The notes: generated from the sequence alone by a model not told the origin. A DNA stretch of 52,094 bases from Mesorhizobium intechi (GCF_002879535.1 NZ_PNOT02000223.1:1-52094), one strand, 5' to 3'; counted from the first letter of the stretch, positions 17,203 through 26,121 are shown. A program made the numbers and translations.

Positions 17203-18195
17203 CTACAGGGCGAGCGGAAACCGCCTGCGGTAATGATCGACCGCTTCCGGATTGCGCAGATTGACCGGCAGCTTGCCGTCCAGCACCAGCAGGGCTTCGC
17301 CCGCCGCGCCGATGCCCATGCGCATCATCGATTCCTCGGTAATGCCTGCCATATGCGGGGTGATGATGACGTTGTCGAAACCGAAATAGGGATGATTTGA
17401 CGGCAGCGGCTGCGTCGAAAACACGTCGAGCGCCGCACCGCCGATGCGGTGCTCCCGCAAGGCGTCGATCAGGGCGTCGTCATCGACGACCGGGCCACGC
17501 GAAACGTTGATCAAAAGCGCATTGGGTTTCATGCGCGCGATGCGCTCGCGGCTGATCAGGCCGCGCGTCTCCGGCGTCAGCGGGCAGCACAAAACGATGA
17601 TGTCGCTCTGCTCGACCAGCGCGTCGATCGACAGGAAGCCGACTTTCTCGGGCGCCGGCTGCATGCTGCGCGTCGTTGCCACCACTTTCAGGTCGAAACC
17701 GTGCGCGGCGATATGGCCGACGGCCTGGCCGACGGCGCCAAGGCCGACGATGCCGATGGTCTTGCCGGCAAGTTCGATGTTGGCATTGGCGTGCTCGCGC
17801 CCGGCGAGCCAGCCTTTGGCGCGCAGGTCGCGGTCGACCCTGCGGAATTGCCGCAGCAGCGCAAGGGCGGCGAACATGACGTGTTCTGCAACCGAACGGG
17901 CATTGGCCGCCGGCACATTGGCCACCAGTACGCCGGCCGCCGTCGCGGCCTCCATGGGGATCATGTCGAGCCCGGCGCCATGGCGGATCGCGGCCCTCAG
18001 CTTCCAGGCGCCCTCGAACAGCGCCGGCGGCAGGGGTGCGCGCACGATGACGATGTCGGCGTCCTTGGCCTCCCGGGTCAAGGTGGCGGGATCGAGCGCC
18101 GATGCGACGACAAGCTGGCCGGCGCCGGCGAGCCTGGCCGAGGCGCGCGGGTGCAGCGGATGGGTCGACAGGATCTTCGGCACGGTCTGGGCCAT
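17203..18195 (-). CDS. D-2-hydroxyacid dehydrogenase (SerA/GhrB-like)
   Basis: 330 residues. NAD-binding Rossmann loop GIVGLGAVGQAVG near 148-160. Catalytic Arg in NVSRGPVVDDDAL, Glu in the following helix region and His in ITPHMAGIT follow the family pattern. It should interconvert a 2-keto acid and a D-2-hydroxyacid. It lies 2 nt after the GntR gene, last in the four-gene minus-strand operon, so it probably acts on a late intermediate such as a keto sugar acid. Confidence 0.9.
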   Translation of the reverse strand: MAQTVPKILSTHPLHPRASARLAGAGQLVVASALDPATLTREAKDADIVIVRAPLPPALFEGAWKLRAAIRHGAGLDMIPMEAATAAGVLVANVPAANARSVAEHVMFAALALLRQFRRVDRDLRAKGWLAGREHANANIELAGKTIGIVGLGAVGQAVGHIAAHGFDLKVVATTRSMQPAPEKVGFLSIDALVEQSDIIVLCCPLTPETRGLISRERIARMKPNALLINVSRGPVVDDDALIDALREHRIGGAALDVFSTQPLPSNHPYFGFDNVIITPHMAGITEESMMRMGIGAAGEALLVLDGKLPVNLRNPEAVDHYRRRFPLAL

Positions 18196-18197
18196 TC

Positions 18198-18923
18198 TCA
18201 GGCCTTTTCGAGCGCCGGGCTCGCGGCCGCACTCGCCTTGCCGCCTTCGATCAGGCCCTTCCAGTAGCTCTCCGCCCCTTGCAGATGGGCGCTCATCAGC
18301 GCCTGGGCAAGGTTGCCGTCGCGGCGCAGCAGCGCCTCGTAGATCTGCACATGCTCGGCATGCGAACGCACGCTGCGTTCCGGGTCATTGAAGTAGATCG
18401 GCAGGCGCTGTTCGCCCATCAGATAGTAGACGCTGCAGATGTTGTGGAAGACGCTGTTCTTGGTGGCGCGCACGATCTCCAGGTGAAATTCGCGGTCCTC
18501 CTTGGCCAGACCTTCGCCCGCGGCGATGCGTTCCTCGGAAGCCTTGAGGATCTCGCGCAGCCGCTCGAAATTCTCCTCGGTGGCGCGCGAGCAGGCAAGT
18601 TCGGCGGCCTTGATCTCGTGGATCTTGCGCAATTCGACTGTCTCGTAGATCTGCAAGGGGTCGAGCGGCAGGCCGGCGCGCGCGAATAGCGCCAGCGCCT
18701 CGACGCTGGCCTGCTTGGTGTCGATGTAGATGCCGGATTTGGCGCGCCGCTCGACGATGCGCATGGCTTCGAGGATGGCCAGCGCCTCGCGGATCTGGCC
18801 GCGGCTCACGGCGAAATGCTCCGCCAGCTCACGTTCGGAAGGGGTGCGGCCGCTCTCCTTGTCCGAGTGGGAAAACAGATAGGCCGCGAGTTCCGCGAGA
18901 AGGTTCTTTTCTTTCATCGTCAA
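18198..18923 (-). CDS. GntR/FCD family regulator of the catabolic locus
   Basis: 241 residues. N-terminal winged helix RTPSERELAEHFAVSRGQIREALAIL near 26-51, then an all-helical FCD domain with the metal/ligand residues typical of the group (DREFHLEIVRATKN; HAEHVQIYEALLRRD). Its ATG overlaps the stop of the enolase-family gene. FCD proteins usually bind TGGT-Nx-ACCA sites. Such sites lie in the intergenic regions at 3367-3558 and 21144-21337. It is therefore the best candidate repressor of both blocks. Confidence 0.92.
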   Translation of the reverse strand: MTMKEKNLLAELAAYLFSHSDKESGRTPSERELAEHFAVSRGQIREALAILEAMRIVERRAKSGIYIDTKQASVEALALFARAGLPLDPLQIYETVELRKIHEIKAAELACSRATEENFERLREILKASEERIAAGEGLAKEDREFHLEIVRATKNSVFHNICSVYYLMGEQRLPIYFNDPERSVRSHAEHVQIYEALLRRDGNLAQALMSAHLQGAESYWKGLIEGGKASAAASPALEKA

Positions 18924-20089
18924 TTGCGTTGCGCGTGCGCCTCCAGGAATCGCTCAGACACGGTGAATCCCAATCCCGGCTTTTCCGGGATCGCTATCAT
19001 ACCGTCCTGTGCTTCGACAGTCTCTTCGATCAGATCGTGTATCATCGGGTTGGCGCCGAGCGAATATTCGACGGTGAAACTCGACGGCGAGGCGGCGCAG
19101 ACATGCAGCCCGGCGAAGAAGCAGGGCGCGCCGGCCCACAGATGCGGCGCAAAGCGCAGATTGAAGGCGCTGGCGATGGTGCCGATCTTCATCGCCTCGC
19201 TGATGCCGCCGCAAAAGGCGGGATCGGGCTGGAAAATGTCGGCAGCCTTGAGCACGGCAAGGTCGCGGAAGGCATAGCGCGTCGCCTCGCTTTCGCCGGT
19301 GGCGATCGGCACGGCGCCGGAGGCACGCACTTCCGCCATGCCCGGCTTGTCATCGGCGATCACCGGTTCCTCGAACCAGGCGAGGTCGAGGTCGTTGACG
19401 AGGTGGATGAAGCGCTTGGCCTCCGCCACGGTATAGGTGCCGTGAGCGTCGACCATCAGCTCGACGTCGGGACCGAGTGTCTGGCGCGCGGCGCGGACAC
19501 GGTCCGCCGAGACGTGCGCGGCGCCATCCATGGCGCCTACCCGCATCTTCAGCGCCTTGAAGCCGCCCCGGGCGATGTAGGATTTCAACTGCTCGCCGAT
19601 CGCATCGGCGGACGCCCAGCCGCCCGAAGCATAGGCCTGCATACGGTCGACCTTGCGGCCGCCGAGCAGCCGCCACACCGGCTGGCCGAGCGACTTGCCC
19701 AGGATATCCCAAAGGGCGATGTCAACGGCGCTGATGGCGGCGACGCTCATGCCGCGCCGCGCCAGTTGCGGCATGGCGTGGCCGGCGCGGGCGGCACTGT
19801 CGTGGCGCACGCCGTTGTAGAGCATTTCCCAGATGATGCCGATGTCGGCCGGATCGCGGCCGATCAGCTGCGGCCCGACCTCCTGGTTGAGCATGTGAAC
19901 GAGGGCGCCGTAGCTGCCGGCGCTGCCGGCGGCGTTCTTGCCTTCGCCCCAGCCGACCAGTCCGTCATCGGTTTCGATGCGCAGGATGGCGGCGTCAAAG
20001 GTCGTCACCTGACCGAAGTCGCTGCGGTGCTGCCGAGCGGCTTCGATCGGGATGCGGACCCACCAGGCTTGGACGGTCTTGATGCGCAT
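18920..20089 (-). CDS. Mandelate racemase/muconate lactonizing (enolase) family protein
   Basis: 389 residues. The N-terminal capping domain is followed by a TIM barrel. Catalytic-type Lys in GFKALKMRVG; metal ligands Asp in ELMVDAHGT, Glu in WFEEPV and Glu in TGESEATR; late His in FAPHLWAG. The family abstracts an alpha-proton from a carboxylate, commonly as an acid-sugar dehydratase or racemase. The ATG at 20089 has GGGGA 6 nt upstream and fits the family start (MRIKTVQAWWVRIP). It overlaps the GntR start, so the genes are one operon. Confidence 0.9.
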   Translation of the reverse strand: MRIKTVQAWWVRIPIEAARQHRSDFGQVTTFDAAILRIETDDGLVGWGEGKNAAGSAGSYGALVHMLNQEVGPQLIGRDPADIGIIWEMLYNGVRHDSAARAGHAMPQLARRGMSVAAISAVDIALWDILGKSLGQPVWRLLGGRKVDRMQAYASGGWASADAIGEQLKSYIARGGFKALKMRVGAMDGAAHVSADRVRAARQTLGPDVELMVDAHGTYTVAEAKRFIHLVNDLDLAWFEEPVIADDKPGMAEVRASGAVPIATGESEATRYAFRDLAVLKAADIFQPDPAFCGGISEAMKIGTIASAFNLRFAPHLWAGAPCFFAGLHVCAASPSSFTVEYSLGANPMIHDLIEETVEAQDGMIAIPEKPGLGFTVSERFLEAHAQRN

Positions 20090-20150
20090 ATTTTTCCCCA
20101 GCCCCGCCGCCCGGTCAGGCCGAAAGGGCAAGTTTCCCAACAGTCGTCGA

Positions 20151-21038
20151 CTACTTGATCAGAGGCAGCAGCGTTTCGGCGGTGATGCGCATCTGGTCGG
20201 TGTAGAATTTCTCGGTCAGCACGCTTGAGCCGTGGTCCTGGATGAACTTCAGCTGCTCAGGCGAGATATCGACCGGGTGGCGCTCGACCATTTCGGGATA
20301 GGGTGCCGCCGGCGTGCGGTCGACCGGGGCGACGAATTCATTGGTCAGCGCGCCGTCGTAGCCGACTTCCTTCAGGGTGGCGACGATCTTCGGCCAATCG
20401 ATCTGGCCGAGGCCGGCCGCGAAGCGGTTGTTGTCGGCGACATGGAAGTCGAACAAGCGCTTTCCAACCTTACGGATGGCGTCGTAGACGTTAAATTCCT
20501 CCATATGGATGTGGTAGGCGTCAAGGCAGACGCCGCATTCGGGGCTGACCGCGTCGGCCAGCGCCAGCGCCTGGGCGCCACGATTGAACAGATAGGTCTC
20601 GAAGCGATTGAGCGGCTCAACGGCGATCTTGACGCCGACCTTCTTGGCATGGGTGAAGCATTCGCGGGTCGCGTCGACCACCCATTTCCATTCCTCTTCC
20701 TCGGTGCCGTCCGGCACGACCTTGCCGACCGTCGCGGGGACGAGCGTGATGATCTCGCCATCGAGCTCGCTGACCATGGTCAGCACGTCCTTGACGTACT
20801 GCACGGAGCGCTCGCGCTGCCCCTGGTTCTTGGCGGCAAGGTTGCGTTCGCCCAGCATCAAGGTCACCGCGCCCCAGCAGCGAATGCCATGCTCCTTCAA
20901 CAGCGCCCGCGTCTCCTTGGTCTTGTACTGCTCGGGCTCGCCGGAAATCTCGATCGACTCGTAGCCGAACTTCTTGATGCGCCTTAGCGTCGTTTCCAAT
21001 GGTTCCGCCCGCATCCAGTTGTGCGTCGAAAGATGCAT
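20151..21038 (-). CDS. Sugar phosphate isomerase/epimerase (ketose 3-epimerase-like)
   Basis: 295 residues, xylose-isomerase-like TIM barrel. Metal-binding pattern of ketose 3-epimerases: Glu in VEPLNRFETYLFN, Asp/His in CLDAYHIHMEE, His in FDFHVADNNR and Glu in TNEFVAP. The ATG at 21038 has GGAAGGAC upstream; the ORF could extend further, but that part is low-complexity leader. First gene of the minus operon and divergent from a second family member at 21440. Confidence 0.9.
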   Translation of the reverse strand: MHLSTHNWMRAEPLETTLRRIKKFGYESIEISGEPEQYKTKETRALLKEHGIRCWGAVTLMLGERNLAAKNQGQRERSVQYVKDVLTMVSELDGEIITLVPATVGKVVPDGTEEEEWKWVVDATRECFTHAKKVGVKIAVEPLNRFETYLFNRGAQALALADAVSPECGVCLDAYHIHMEEFNVYDAIRKVGKRLFDFHVADNNRFAAGLGQIDWPKIVATLKEVGYDGALTNEFVAPVDRTPAAPYPEMVERHPVDISPEQLKFIQDHGSSVLTEKFYTDQMRITAETLLPLIK

Positions 21039-21143
21039 GGTCTGTCCTTCCCAAATTCGTCCGTATCGTTTGCCTTCGACATGCGTCGCCGAAAGGCGGC
21101 GCAAGGATTCCTCCCCAAGGCATCCCCAGCCTTTTCCTGCTAA

Positions 21144-21155
21144 CTGGTTCGACCA
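21144..21155. promoter_or_regulatory. Operator-like site CTGGTTCGACCA, catabolic divergon
   Basis: Identical 12 bases to the site at 3369-3380. It lies 107 bp upstream of the minus-operon start in the 401-bp gene-free stretch 21039-21439, which is AT-rich in its middle and holds this site plus the promoter/operator below. Confidence 0.6.
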
Positions 21156-21305
21156 ATTGGGCCTGAAGTGAGGTCTACAGCAAATTGTCTGGAACGGCAA
21201 GAAGCGCGGATGTGCAACTTGCTGCGCGAATTATTACGTTGATTATATTGTGATATATGCCAATGCGCCGGGCGCCCGGCGAGCTCGGCTGATGCAGTGT
21301 CAGGC

Positions 21306-21337
21306 TTGACCAAATTCCCCGATTTGGTAATACCAGA
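21306..21337 (+). promoter_or_regulatory. Promoter with overlapping GntR-type operator
   Basis: TTGACC (21306-21311) and TAATAC (21328-21333), 16-bp spacing, toward the gene at 21440. The operator TTGGTAATACCAGA (21324-21337) overlaps the -10 exactly as at 3545-3558. It is 180 bp from the upstream site, against 176 bp at the transporter. Confidence 0.6.
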
Positions 21338-21439
21338 ATGGCAGTGCCTGCAAAGCGCCCGATGCAAAAAGACCAAAGTGGCTGGCCCTGCTTCCAATCG
21401 GCGCTATGCTTGGTCGCCACATAATGAGGGAGGATGCCG

Positions 21440-22495
21440 ATGCCGACGACAATGAAGGGCCCCGGACTGTTTCTGGCGCAGTTCGCGGGTGACGCAGCGC
21501 CGTTCAATTCGCTGGCAGCGATCACCAAATGGGCCGCCGGTCTCGGTTATAAGGGCGTGCAGATCCCGACCTGGGACGCGCGCCTGTTCGACCTCGGGAA
21601 AGCGGCGTCTTCCAAGGCCTATTGCGACGAGGTGAAGGGCGTCTGCGCCGATGCCGGCGTCGAGATCACCGAATTGTCGACGCATCTGCAGGGACAGTTG
21701 GTGGCGGTGCATCCAGCCTATGACGCCCAGATGGATGGCTTCGCGCCAGCCTCGGTCCACAACAACCCAAAGGCGCGGCAGGCATGGGCGGTCGAGCAGA
21801 TGAAGTTCGGCGCCAAGGCGTCGCGCAATCTTGGGCTGAATGCTTCGGTATCGTTCACCGGCTCGCTGGCTTTCCCTTACCTCTATCCCTTTCCGCAGCG
21901 GCCGGCCGGACTGATCGAGGAGGCCTTTGGCGAGCTCGGCAAGCGATGGAAGCCGATCCTCGATGTCTATGAGGACAATGGCGTCGATGTCGGCTACGAA
22001 ATTCACCCCTGCGAGGACGTGTTCGACGGCGCCACCTTCGAGATGTTCCTCGATGCGGTCGGCGGCCACAAGCGCTGCAACATCAACTACGACCCCTCGC
22101 ACTTCCTTTTGCAGCAACTCGACTATCTCGAATTCATCGACATCTATCACGAGCGTATCAAGGCCTTCCACGTCAAGGACGCCGAGTTCAACCCGACCGG
22201 GCGGCAAGGTGTGTATTCCGGCTATCAGAGCTGGACCAACCGTGCCGGCCGGTTCCGCTCGCTCGGCGACGGGCAGGTGGATTTCGGCGGCATCTTCTCC
22301 AAGCTGACGCAGTACAATTATGATTCCTGGGCGGTGCTGGAATGGGAGTGCTGCCTGAAGCACCCGGAGGATGGAGCAGCCGAAGGGGCGCCCTTCATTC
22401 AGCACCACATCATCCGCGTGACGGAAAAGGCATTCGACGATTTCGCCGGCGGCGCGACGGACAAGAAAGTCCTGCGCGCGATGATGGGAATCTAA
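21440..22495 (+). CDS. Sugar phosphate isomerase/epimerase (TIM barrel)
   Basis: 351 residues. Metal ligands are placed as expected: Glu in GYEIHPCEDVFDG, Asp in INYDPSHF, His in KAFHVKDAEF, Glu in LEWECCL. It is longer than the ketose 3-epimerases, with extra loops (YSGYQSWTNRAGRFRSLGDG). The ATG at 21440 is preferred over 21434 because GAGGGAGG abuts the earlier ATG and is correctly spaced for the later one. First gene of the plus-strand catabolic operon. Confidence 0.9.
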   Translation: MPTTMKGPGLFLAQFAGDAAPFNSLAAITKWAAGLGYKGVQIPTWDARLFDLGKAASSKAYCDEVKGVCADAGVEITELSTHLQGQLVAVHPAYDAQMDGFAPASVHNNPKARQAWAVEQMKFGAKASRNLGLNASVSFTGSLAFPYLYPFPQRPAGLIEEAFGELGKRWKPILDVYEDNGVDVGYEIHPCEDVFDGATFEMFLDAVGGHKRCNINYDPSHFLLQQLDYLEFIDIYHERIKAFHVKDAEFNPTGRQGVYSGYQSWTNRAGRFRSLGDGQVDFGGIFSKLTQYNYDSWAVLEWECCLKHPEDGAAEGAPFIQHHIIRVTEKAFDDFAGGATDKKVLRAMMGI

Positions 22496-22504
22496 CACAG
22501 CTTT

Positions 22505-22521
22505 CCTCCCCGGAGGGGAGG
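22505..22521. other. Intercistronic stem-loop
   Basis: CCTCCCC-GGA-GGGGAGG, a perfect 7-bp stem with a 3-nt loop between the isomerase and oxidoreductase genes. No T-run, so mRNA stabilisation or processing is more likely than termination. Confidence 0.45.
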
Positions 22522-22547
22522 AGCATCCAAGACACGAGGGACAAAAC

Positions 22548-23735
22548 ATGGTCGGCGCATCGAAATCGGAAACGGGAGGCGGCCCGATCCGCTACGGCAT
22601 GGTCGGCGGCGGGCAAGGCGCCTTCATCGGCGCGGTGCACCGCATCGCGGCGCGCCTGGACAATGAGTTCGTGCTGGTGGCTGGTGCGCTGTCGGCGAAC
22701 CCCGAACGCGCCAGGGCTTCGGCCGCGGAACTCGGGCTCGATCCGGACCGCAGCTACGCTTCCTATGCCGAGATGGCCAAGGCCGAGGCCAAGCGCCCCG
22801 ACGGCATCGAGGCGGTGGCCATCGTCACGCCCAACAATGTCCATGTGCCGGCTGCCAAGGCCTTCCTCGAGGCCGGCATCCACGTGATCTGCGACAAGCC
22901 GCTGGCGACGACACTGGCCGAGGCGAAAAAGCTCGCGGCAGTCGTCGAAAAGACCGGCAAGGTGTTCGTGCTCACCCACAACTACACCGCCTATCCGATG
23001 GTGCGGCAGGCACGCGAAATGGTGGCCAAGGGCGTGCTTGGCGACATCCGCATCGTGCAGTCGGAATACCCGCAGGACTGGCTGACCGAGGATCTCGCCG
23101 CCACCGGCCAGAAGCAGGCCTCATGGCGCGGCGATCCCAAGCAGGCGGGCGCCGGCGGCGCGCTGGGCGACATCGGCACCCATGCCTACAATCTCGCCCG
23201 CTTCGTCTCCGGGCTGGAGCTGGATTCGCTGTCGGCCGATCTCGATGCCTTCGTGCCGGGGCGGCTGCTCGACGACAATGTCAACGTCATGCTGCGCTTC
23301 AAGCCCACCGGCAAGACGCACCCGGCCAAGGGCATGATCTGGGCCAGCCAGGTGGCGCCGGGCCATGAGAACGGGCTGAAGCTGCGCATCTATGGCTCGA
23401 AGGGCGGGCTGGAATGGGTGCAGGCCGATCCGAACTACCTCTGGTACACGCCGTTCGGCCAGCCCAAGCAGTTGATCACCCGCAACGGCGCCGGCGCGCT
23501 GCCGGTGGCGGGCCGTGTCAGCCGCGTGCCGTCAGGCCATCCCGAGGGCTATCTCGAAGGTTTCGCCAATATCTATCAGGAGGCTGCACGCGCCATCCGC
23601 GCGGCGCGCAAGAAGGGTGGCAAGCCGGCCAGGGACGTCGTCTTTCCGACCATCCAGGATGGCGTCGAAGGCATGGCCTTCATCGAGGCCTGTGTGAAAT
23701 CCTCGAAGAAGAATGGAGCGTGGACGAAGCTCTAA
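22548..23735 (+). CDS. Gfo/Idh/MocA family oxidoreductase
   Basis: 395 residues. NAD(P)-binding Rossmann loop GMVGGGQGAFIG near 17-28. The EKP-type motif is DKPLATT near 113. The active-site pattern GGALGDIGTHAYNL near 203-216 carries the Asp and His used in sugar and inositol oxidation. GAGGGA lies upstream of the ATG. Members act on free sugars, inositols or glycosides, often making a 3-keto intermediate, which suits the isomerase-rich context. Confidence 0.92.
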   Translation: MVGASKSETGGGPIRYGMVGGGQGAFIGAVHRIAARLDNEFVLVAGALSANPERARASAAELGLDPDRSYASYAEMAKAEAKRPDGIEAVAIVTPNNVHVPAAKAFLEAGIHVICDKPLATTLAEAKKLAAVVEKTGKVFVLTHNYTAYPMVRQAREMVAKGVLGDIRIVQSEYPQDWLTEDLAATGQKQASWRGDPKQAGAGGALGDIGTHAYNLARFVSGLELDSLSADLDAFVPGRLLDDNVNVMLRFKPTGKTHPAKGMIWASQVAPGHENGLKLRIYGSKGGLEWVQADPNYLWYTPFGQPKQLITRNGAGALPVAGRVSRVPSGHPEGYLEGFANIYQEAARAIRAARKKGGKPARDVVFPTIQDGVEGMAFIEACVKSSKKNGAWTKL

Positions 23736-23776
23736 AACAAAAATGATCCGGGGGATCAAACGGGGGGAGGGCGTCG

Positions 23777-24628
23777 ATGAAAATCGGCATGTGCATGTTC
23801 TTGTGGACGACAGCGGTATCGAAAAAGCACGAGCCGCTGCTTCGCGACATCAAGGCGACGGGCTTCGACGGCGTCGAGATACCGATCTTCGCCGGCACGC
23901 CCGACGATTATAAAAAGCTCGGCGATCTGCTCGATCGCATCGGGCTGGAGCGCACCGCGGTCTCGGCGATGGGCGATCCCGCAATGAACCTGATTTCGCC
24001 GGATGCGGCAACGCGCAAGGCCGGTATCGCTTACATGAAATGGGCTGTCGATTGCGCCGACGCGCTTGGCGCCAGGACGCTCAGCGGGCCGCTGCACTCG
24101 ACGCTCGGCGCCTTTTCCGGCAGCGGGCCGACGCCCGCCGAGAAGAACCGTTCCATCGCCTCGCAGCGCGCCATAGGCGACCATGCCGGCACGCGGAACG
24201 TGACCATCGGGCTGGAGGCGCTGAACCGGTTCGAATGTTATCTTTTCAACACGATGGCGGACCTTTCGGAACACATCGATGCCGTCGGCCGGCCTCACAT
24301 CAAGGCGATGTACGACACCTTTCATGCCAATATCGAGGAGGCCGACCCGATCGGCGCCTATACGAAGCATCGCAGGAATGTCGTGCACATCCACATATCG
24401 GAGAACGATCGCGGCGTGCCGGGGCGCGGCAACATTCCGTGGAAAGAGACGTTCGCGGCGATCCGCAAGAGCGGCTATGACGACTGGCTGACGATCGAGG
24501 CGTTCGGGCGGTCGTTGAAGGATCTGGCGGCGGCGACAAAGGTGTGGCGCGATTTTTCCGAAACGCCGGAAGCGGTTTATCGCGAGGGCTATAAGCACAT
24601 CAGGAATGGGTGGAGGAAAGCCGCCTAG
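23777..24628 (+). CDS. D-psicose/D-tagatose 3-epimerase-like protein
   Basis: 283 residues. All four ketose 3-epimerase motifs are visible: LEALNRFECYLFN (Glu), YDTFHANIEE (Asp, His), HIHISENDRGVPGRGNI (His and the Glu/Arg substrate residues) and TIEAFG (Glu). RBS GGGGGGAGG precedes the ATG. It likely epimerises C3 of a ketose. The shared motifs with the protein at 20151 suggest ketose substrates on both arms of the locus. Last gene of the plus operon. Confidence 0.92.
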   Translation: MKIGMCMFLWTTAVSKKHEPLLRDIKATGFDGVEIPIFAGTPDDYKKLGDLLDRIGLERTAVSAMGDPAMNLISPDAATRKAGIAYMKWAVDCADALGARTLSGPLHSTLGAFSGSGPTPAEKNRSIASQRAIGDHAGTRNVTIGLEALNRFECYLFNTMADLSEHIDAVGRPHIKAMYDTFHANIEEADPIGAYTKHRRNVVHIHISENDRGVPGRGNIPWKETFAAIRKSGYDDWLTIEAFGRSLKDLAAATKVWRDFSETPEAVYREGYKHIRNGWRKAA

Positions 24629-24638
24629 GCCCCTCTCT

Positions 24639-24702
24639 TCGTCATCCACAAGCGGGGCGGGGGCGAAGCGGACGCGGAGACCCGAGGGTCCATGCCGCGA
24701 CG
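24639..24702. repeat. Candidate dispersed intergenic repeat
   Basis: A GC-rich block from TCGTCATCC to CATGCCGCGACG holds a perfect GACCC-GA-GGGTC palindrome (24679-24690). It fills the gap between convergent operons and resembles, from memory, short interspersed repeats of Mesorhizobium genomes. Copy number cannot be judged from one window. Confidence 0.35.
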
Positions 24703-24753
24703 TTCGAGCGCTGAAGGCGGGTCGAGCCGCTGTCGATCCTGAAGCCGAGTGCA

Positions 24754-26121
24754 TCACCCCTGCTCGGCCTGGATTCTGTTGTAGTCGTGAATCGTCCGGC
24801 TCAGCCGGCGGCGCAGGAAGTTCGAGATGTTGTCGAAGATGAAGACGACCAGCAGGATCAGCAGCACCATGTAGAAGACGTTGGCCCAGTTGGAGTTGGT
24901 GCGCATTGCTTCCCACAGTTTCAGGCCGATGCCGCCAGCGCCCACGGCGCCGATGATGGTGGCGCCGCGTGTGTTTGATTCCCACTGGTAGAGCGTCTGG
25001 CTGATGAAGACCGGGATGACTTCCGGCATCACGCCGTAGCGCTGTACCAGAAGGCCGTTGGCACCGGTCGACAACACACCTTCGCGCGGCTTGTCGTCGA
25101 TGTTCTCCAGCGCCTCGGAGTAGGTCTTGCCGAGCGTGCCGATCTCGGTGAAGAAGATCGCGGCACTGCCCGCGAGCGGGCCGGGGCCGAAGGCGCGGGT
25201 AAAGAACAGCGCCCATATCAGCATGTCGACCGAGCGCATGAAGTCGAAGAAGCGTTTCAGGACCTGGCTGAGCACGCCGCTCGGCGTGATGTTGCGGGCG
25301 GCGAAGAAGGCGAGCGGGAACGCGACGATGCCGCCGAGCAGCGTGCCCAGGAACGCCATGACGATCGTCTGCAAAAGCTTCGTCCAGACGTCGCCGTGCT
25401 GCCACTGGGCGTTGTTCCAGATGTTGTCGCCTGCCAGCGCCAGGTTCGACGTGCCCGGCTTCAGTTCGGGCCCGGACACGATCAGCGAGATCACCTCTCC
25501 CGCTGATTTGCCGAAGAAGGGCGAGCGCGTGTCGAAGACGAAATTCGCCCAGCCGAGGAAGCGTTTGCGCACCTTGACGCGGTCGACGGTAACGCGCACC
25601 TCGCCGACGAAGCCCATCTTGGCGACCACCTCGTCGTCATGCGCGGTGATCCAGTCCGGCACCGGGCCTGATATCACCGGCTTGTCGCTTGTCAGCGAAA
25701 CCGGTACGGTCTGGCCGTTGGCGACGATCGTTGCCCGCGCCTTGTCGAAGGTGACGGATTTCGCCGGACCATCGATCAGCACGGTGAAGGTGCCGTCCGG
25801 ATTCTTGATCACCCAGTCGGGGTTGGGGTTCTCGCCAAGCGCGGAAAAGCGCGGGTATTTTGGCGTGATCTCAGGCTGGTCGAGGCGGAATTCCGGTTGC
25901 AGGTCGTAGCTGATCCATTGCGTCAGGAACAGCGGCAGACGTTCCCAATGCGATTCCCGCAGCACTTGCGGCAGGCTGAAGAACCACAGGACATAGACGA
26001 GATAGGTCAGGATGCCGACGGACAGGAAGAGCGGGGCGAAGCGTTTGTATGGCGGCCGTCGGAACACTTGCGGATAGCGCTCCTCGATCGACAGTATCTC
26101 CTCGGCGGTCATGGTCGCCAT
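24754..26121 (-). CDS. phnE: Phosphonate ABC transporter permease, long form
   Basis: 455 residues, against ~260-320 for usual PhnE. A first helix (LFLSVGILTYLVYVLWFF, about 30-47) is followed by a soluble stretch of about 200 residues with beta-rich repeats (PDGTFTVLIDGPAKSVTFDK; EVRVTVDRVKVRKRF). The permease core then has helices and a docking loop (IGTLGKTYSEALENID). The ATG at 26121 is preceded by AGGGAAAG. It pairs with the other PhnE to import phosphonates. Last gene of the phn transport set. Confidence 0.9.
   Translation of the reverse strand: MATMTAEEILSIEERYPQVFRRPPYKRFAPLFLSVGILTYLVYVLWFFSLPQVLRESHWERLPLFLTQWISYDLQPEFRLDQPEITPKYPRFSALGENPNPDWVIKNPDGTFTVLIDGPAKSVTFDKARATIVANGQTVPVSLTSDKPVISGPVPDWITAHDDEVVAKMGFVGEVRVTVDRVKVRKRFLGWANFVFDTRSPFFGKSAGEVISLIVSGPELKPGTSNLALAGDNIWNNAQWQHGDVWTKLLQTIVMAFLGTLLGGIVAFPLAFFAARNITPSGVLSQVLKRFFDFMRSVDMLIWALFFTRAFGPGPLAGSAAIFFTEIGTLGKTYSEALENIDDKPREGVLSTGANGLLVQRYGVMPEVIPVFISQTLYQWESNTRGATIIGAVGAGGIGLKLWEAMRTNSNWANVFYMVLLILLVVFIFDNISNFLRRRLSRTIHDYNRIQAEQG

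Noticed and set aside
23756..25405. A 549-codon minus-strand open frame across the epimerase and phnE genes
   Set aside because: It runs antisense to the epimerase and out of frame with phnE; its protein is Arg/Pro-rich low complexity, as expected of GC-rich shadow frames.
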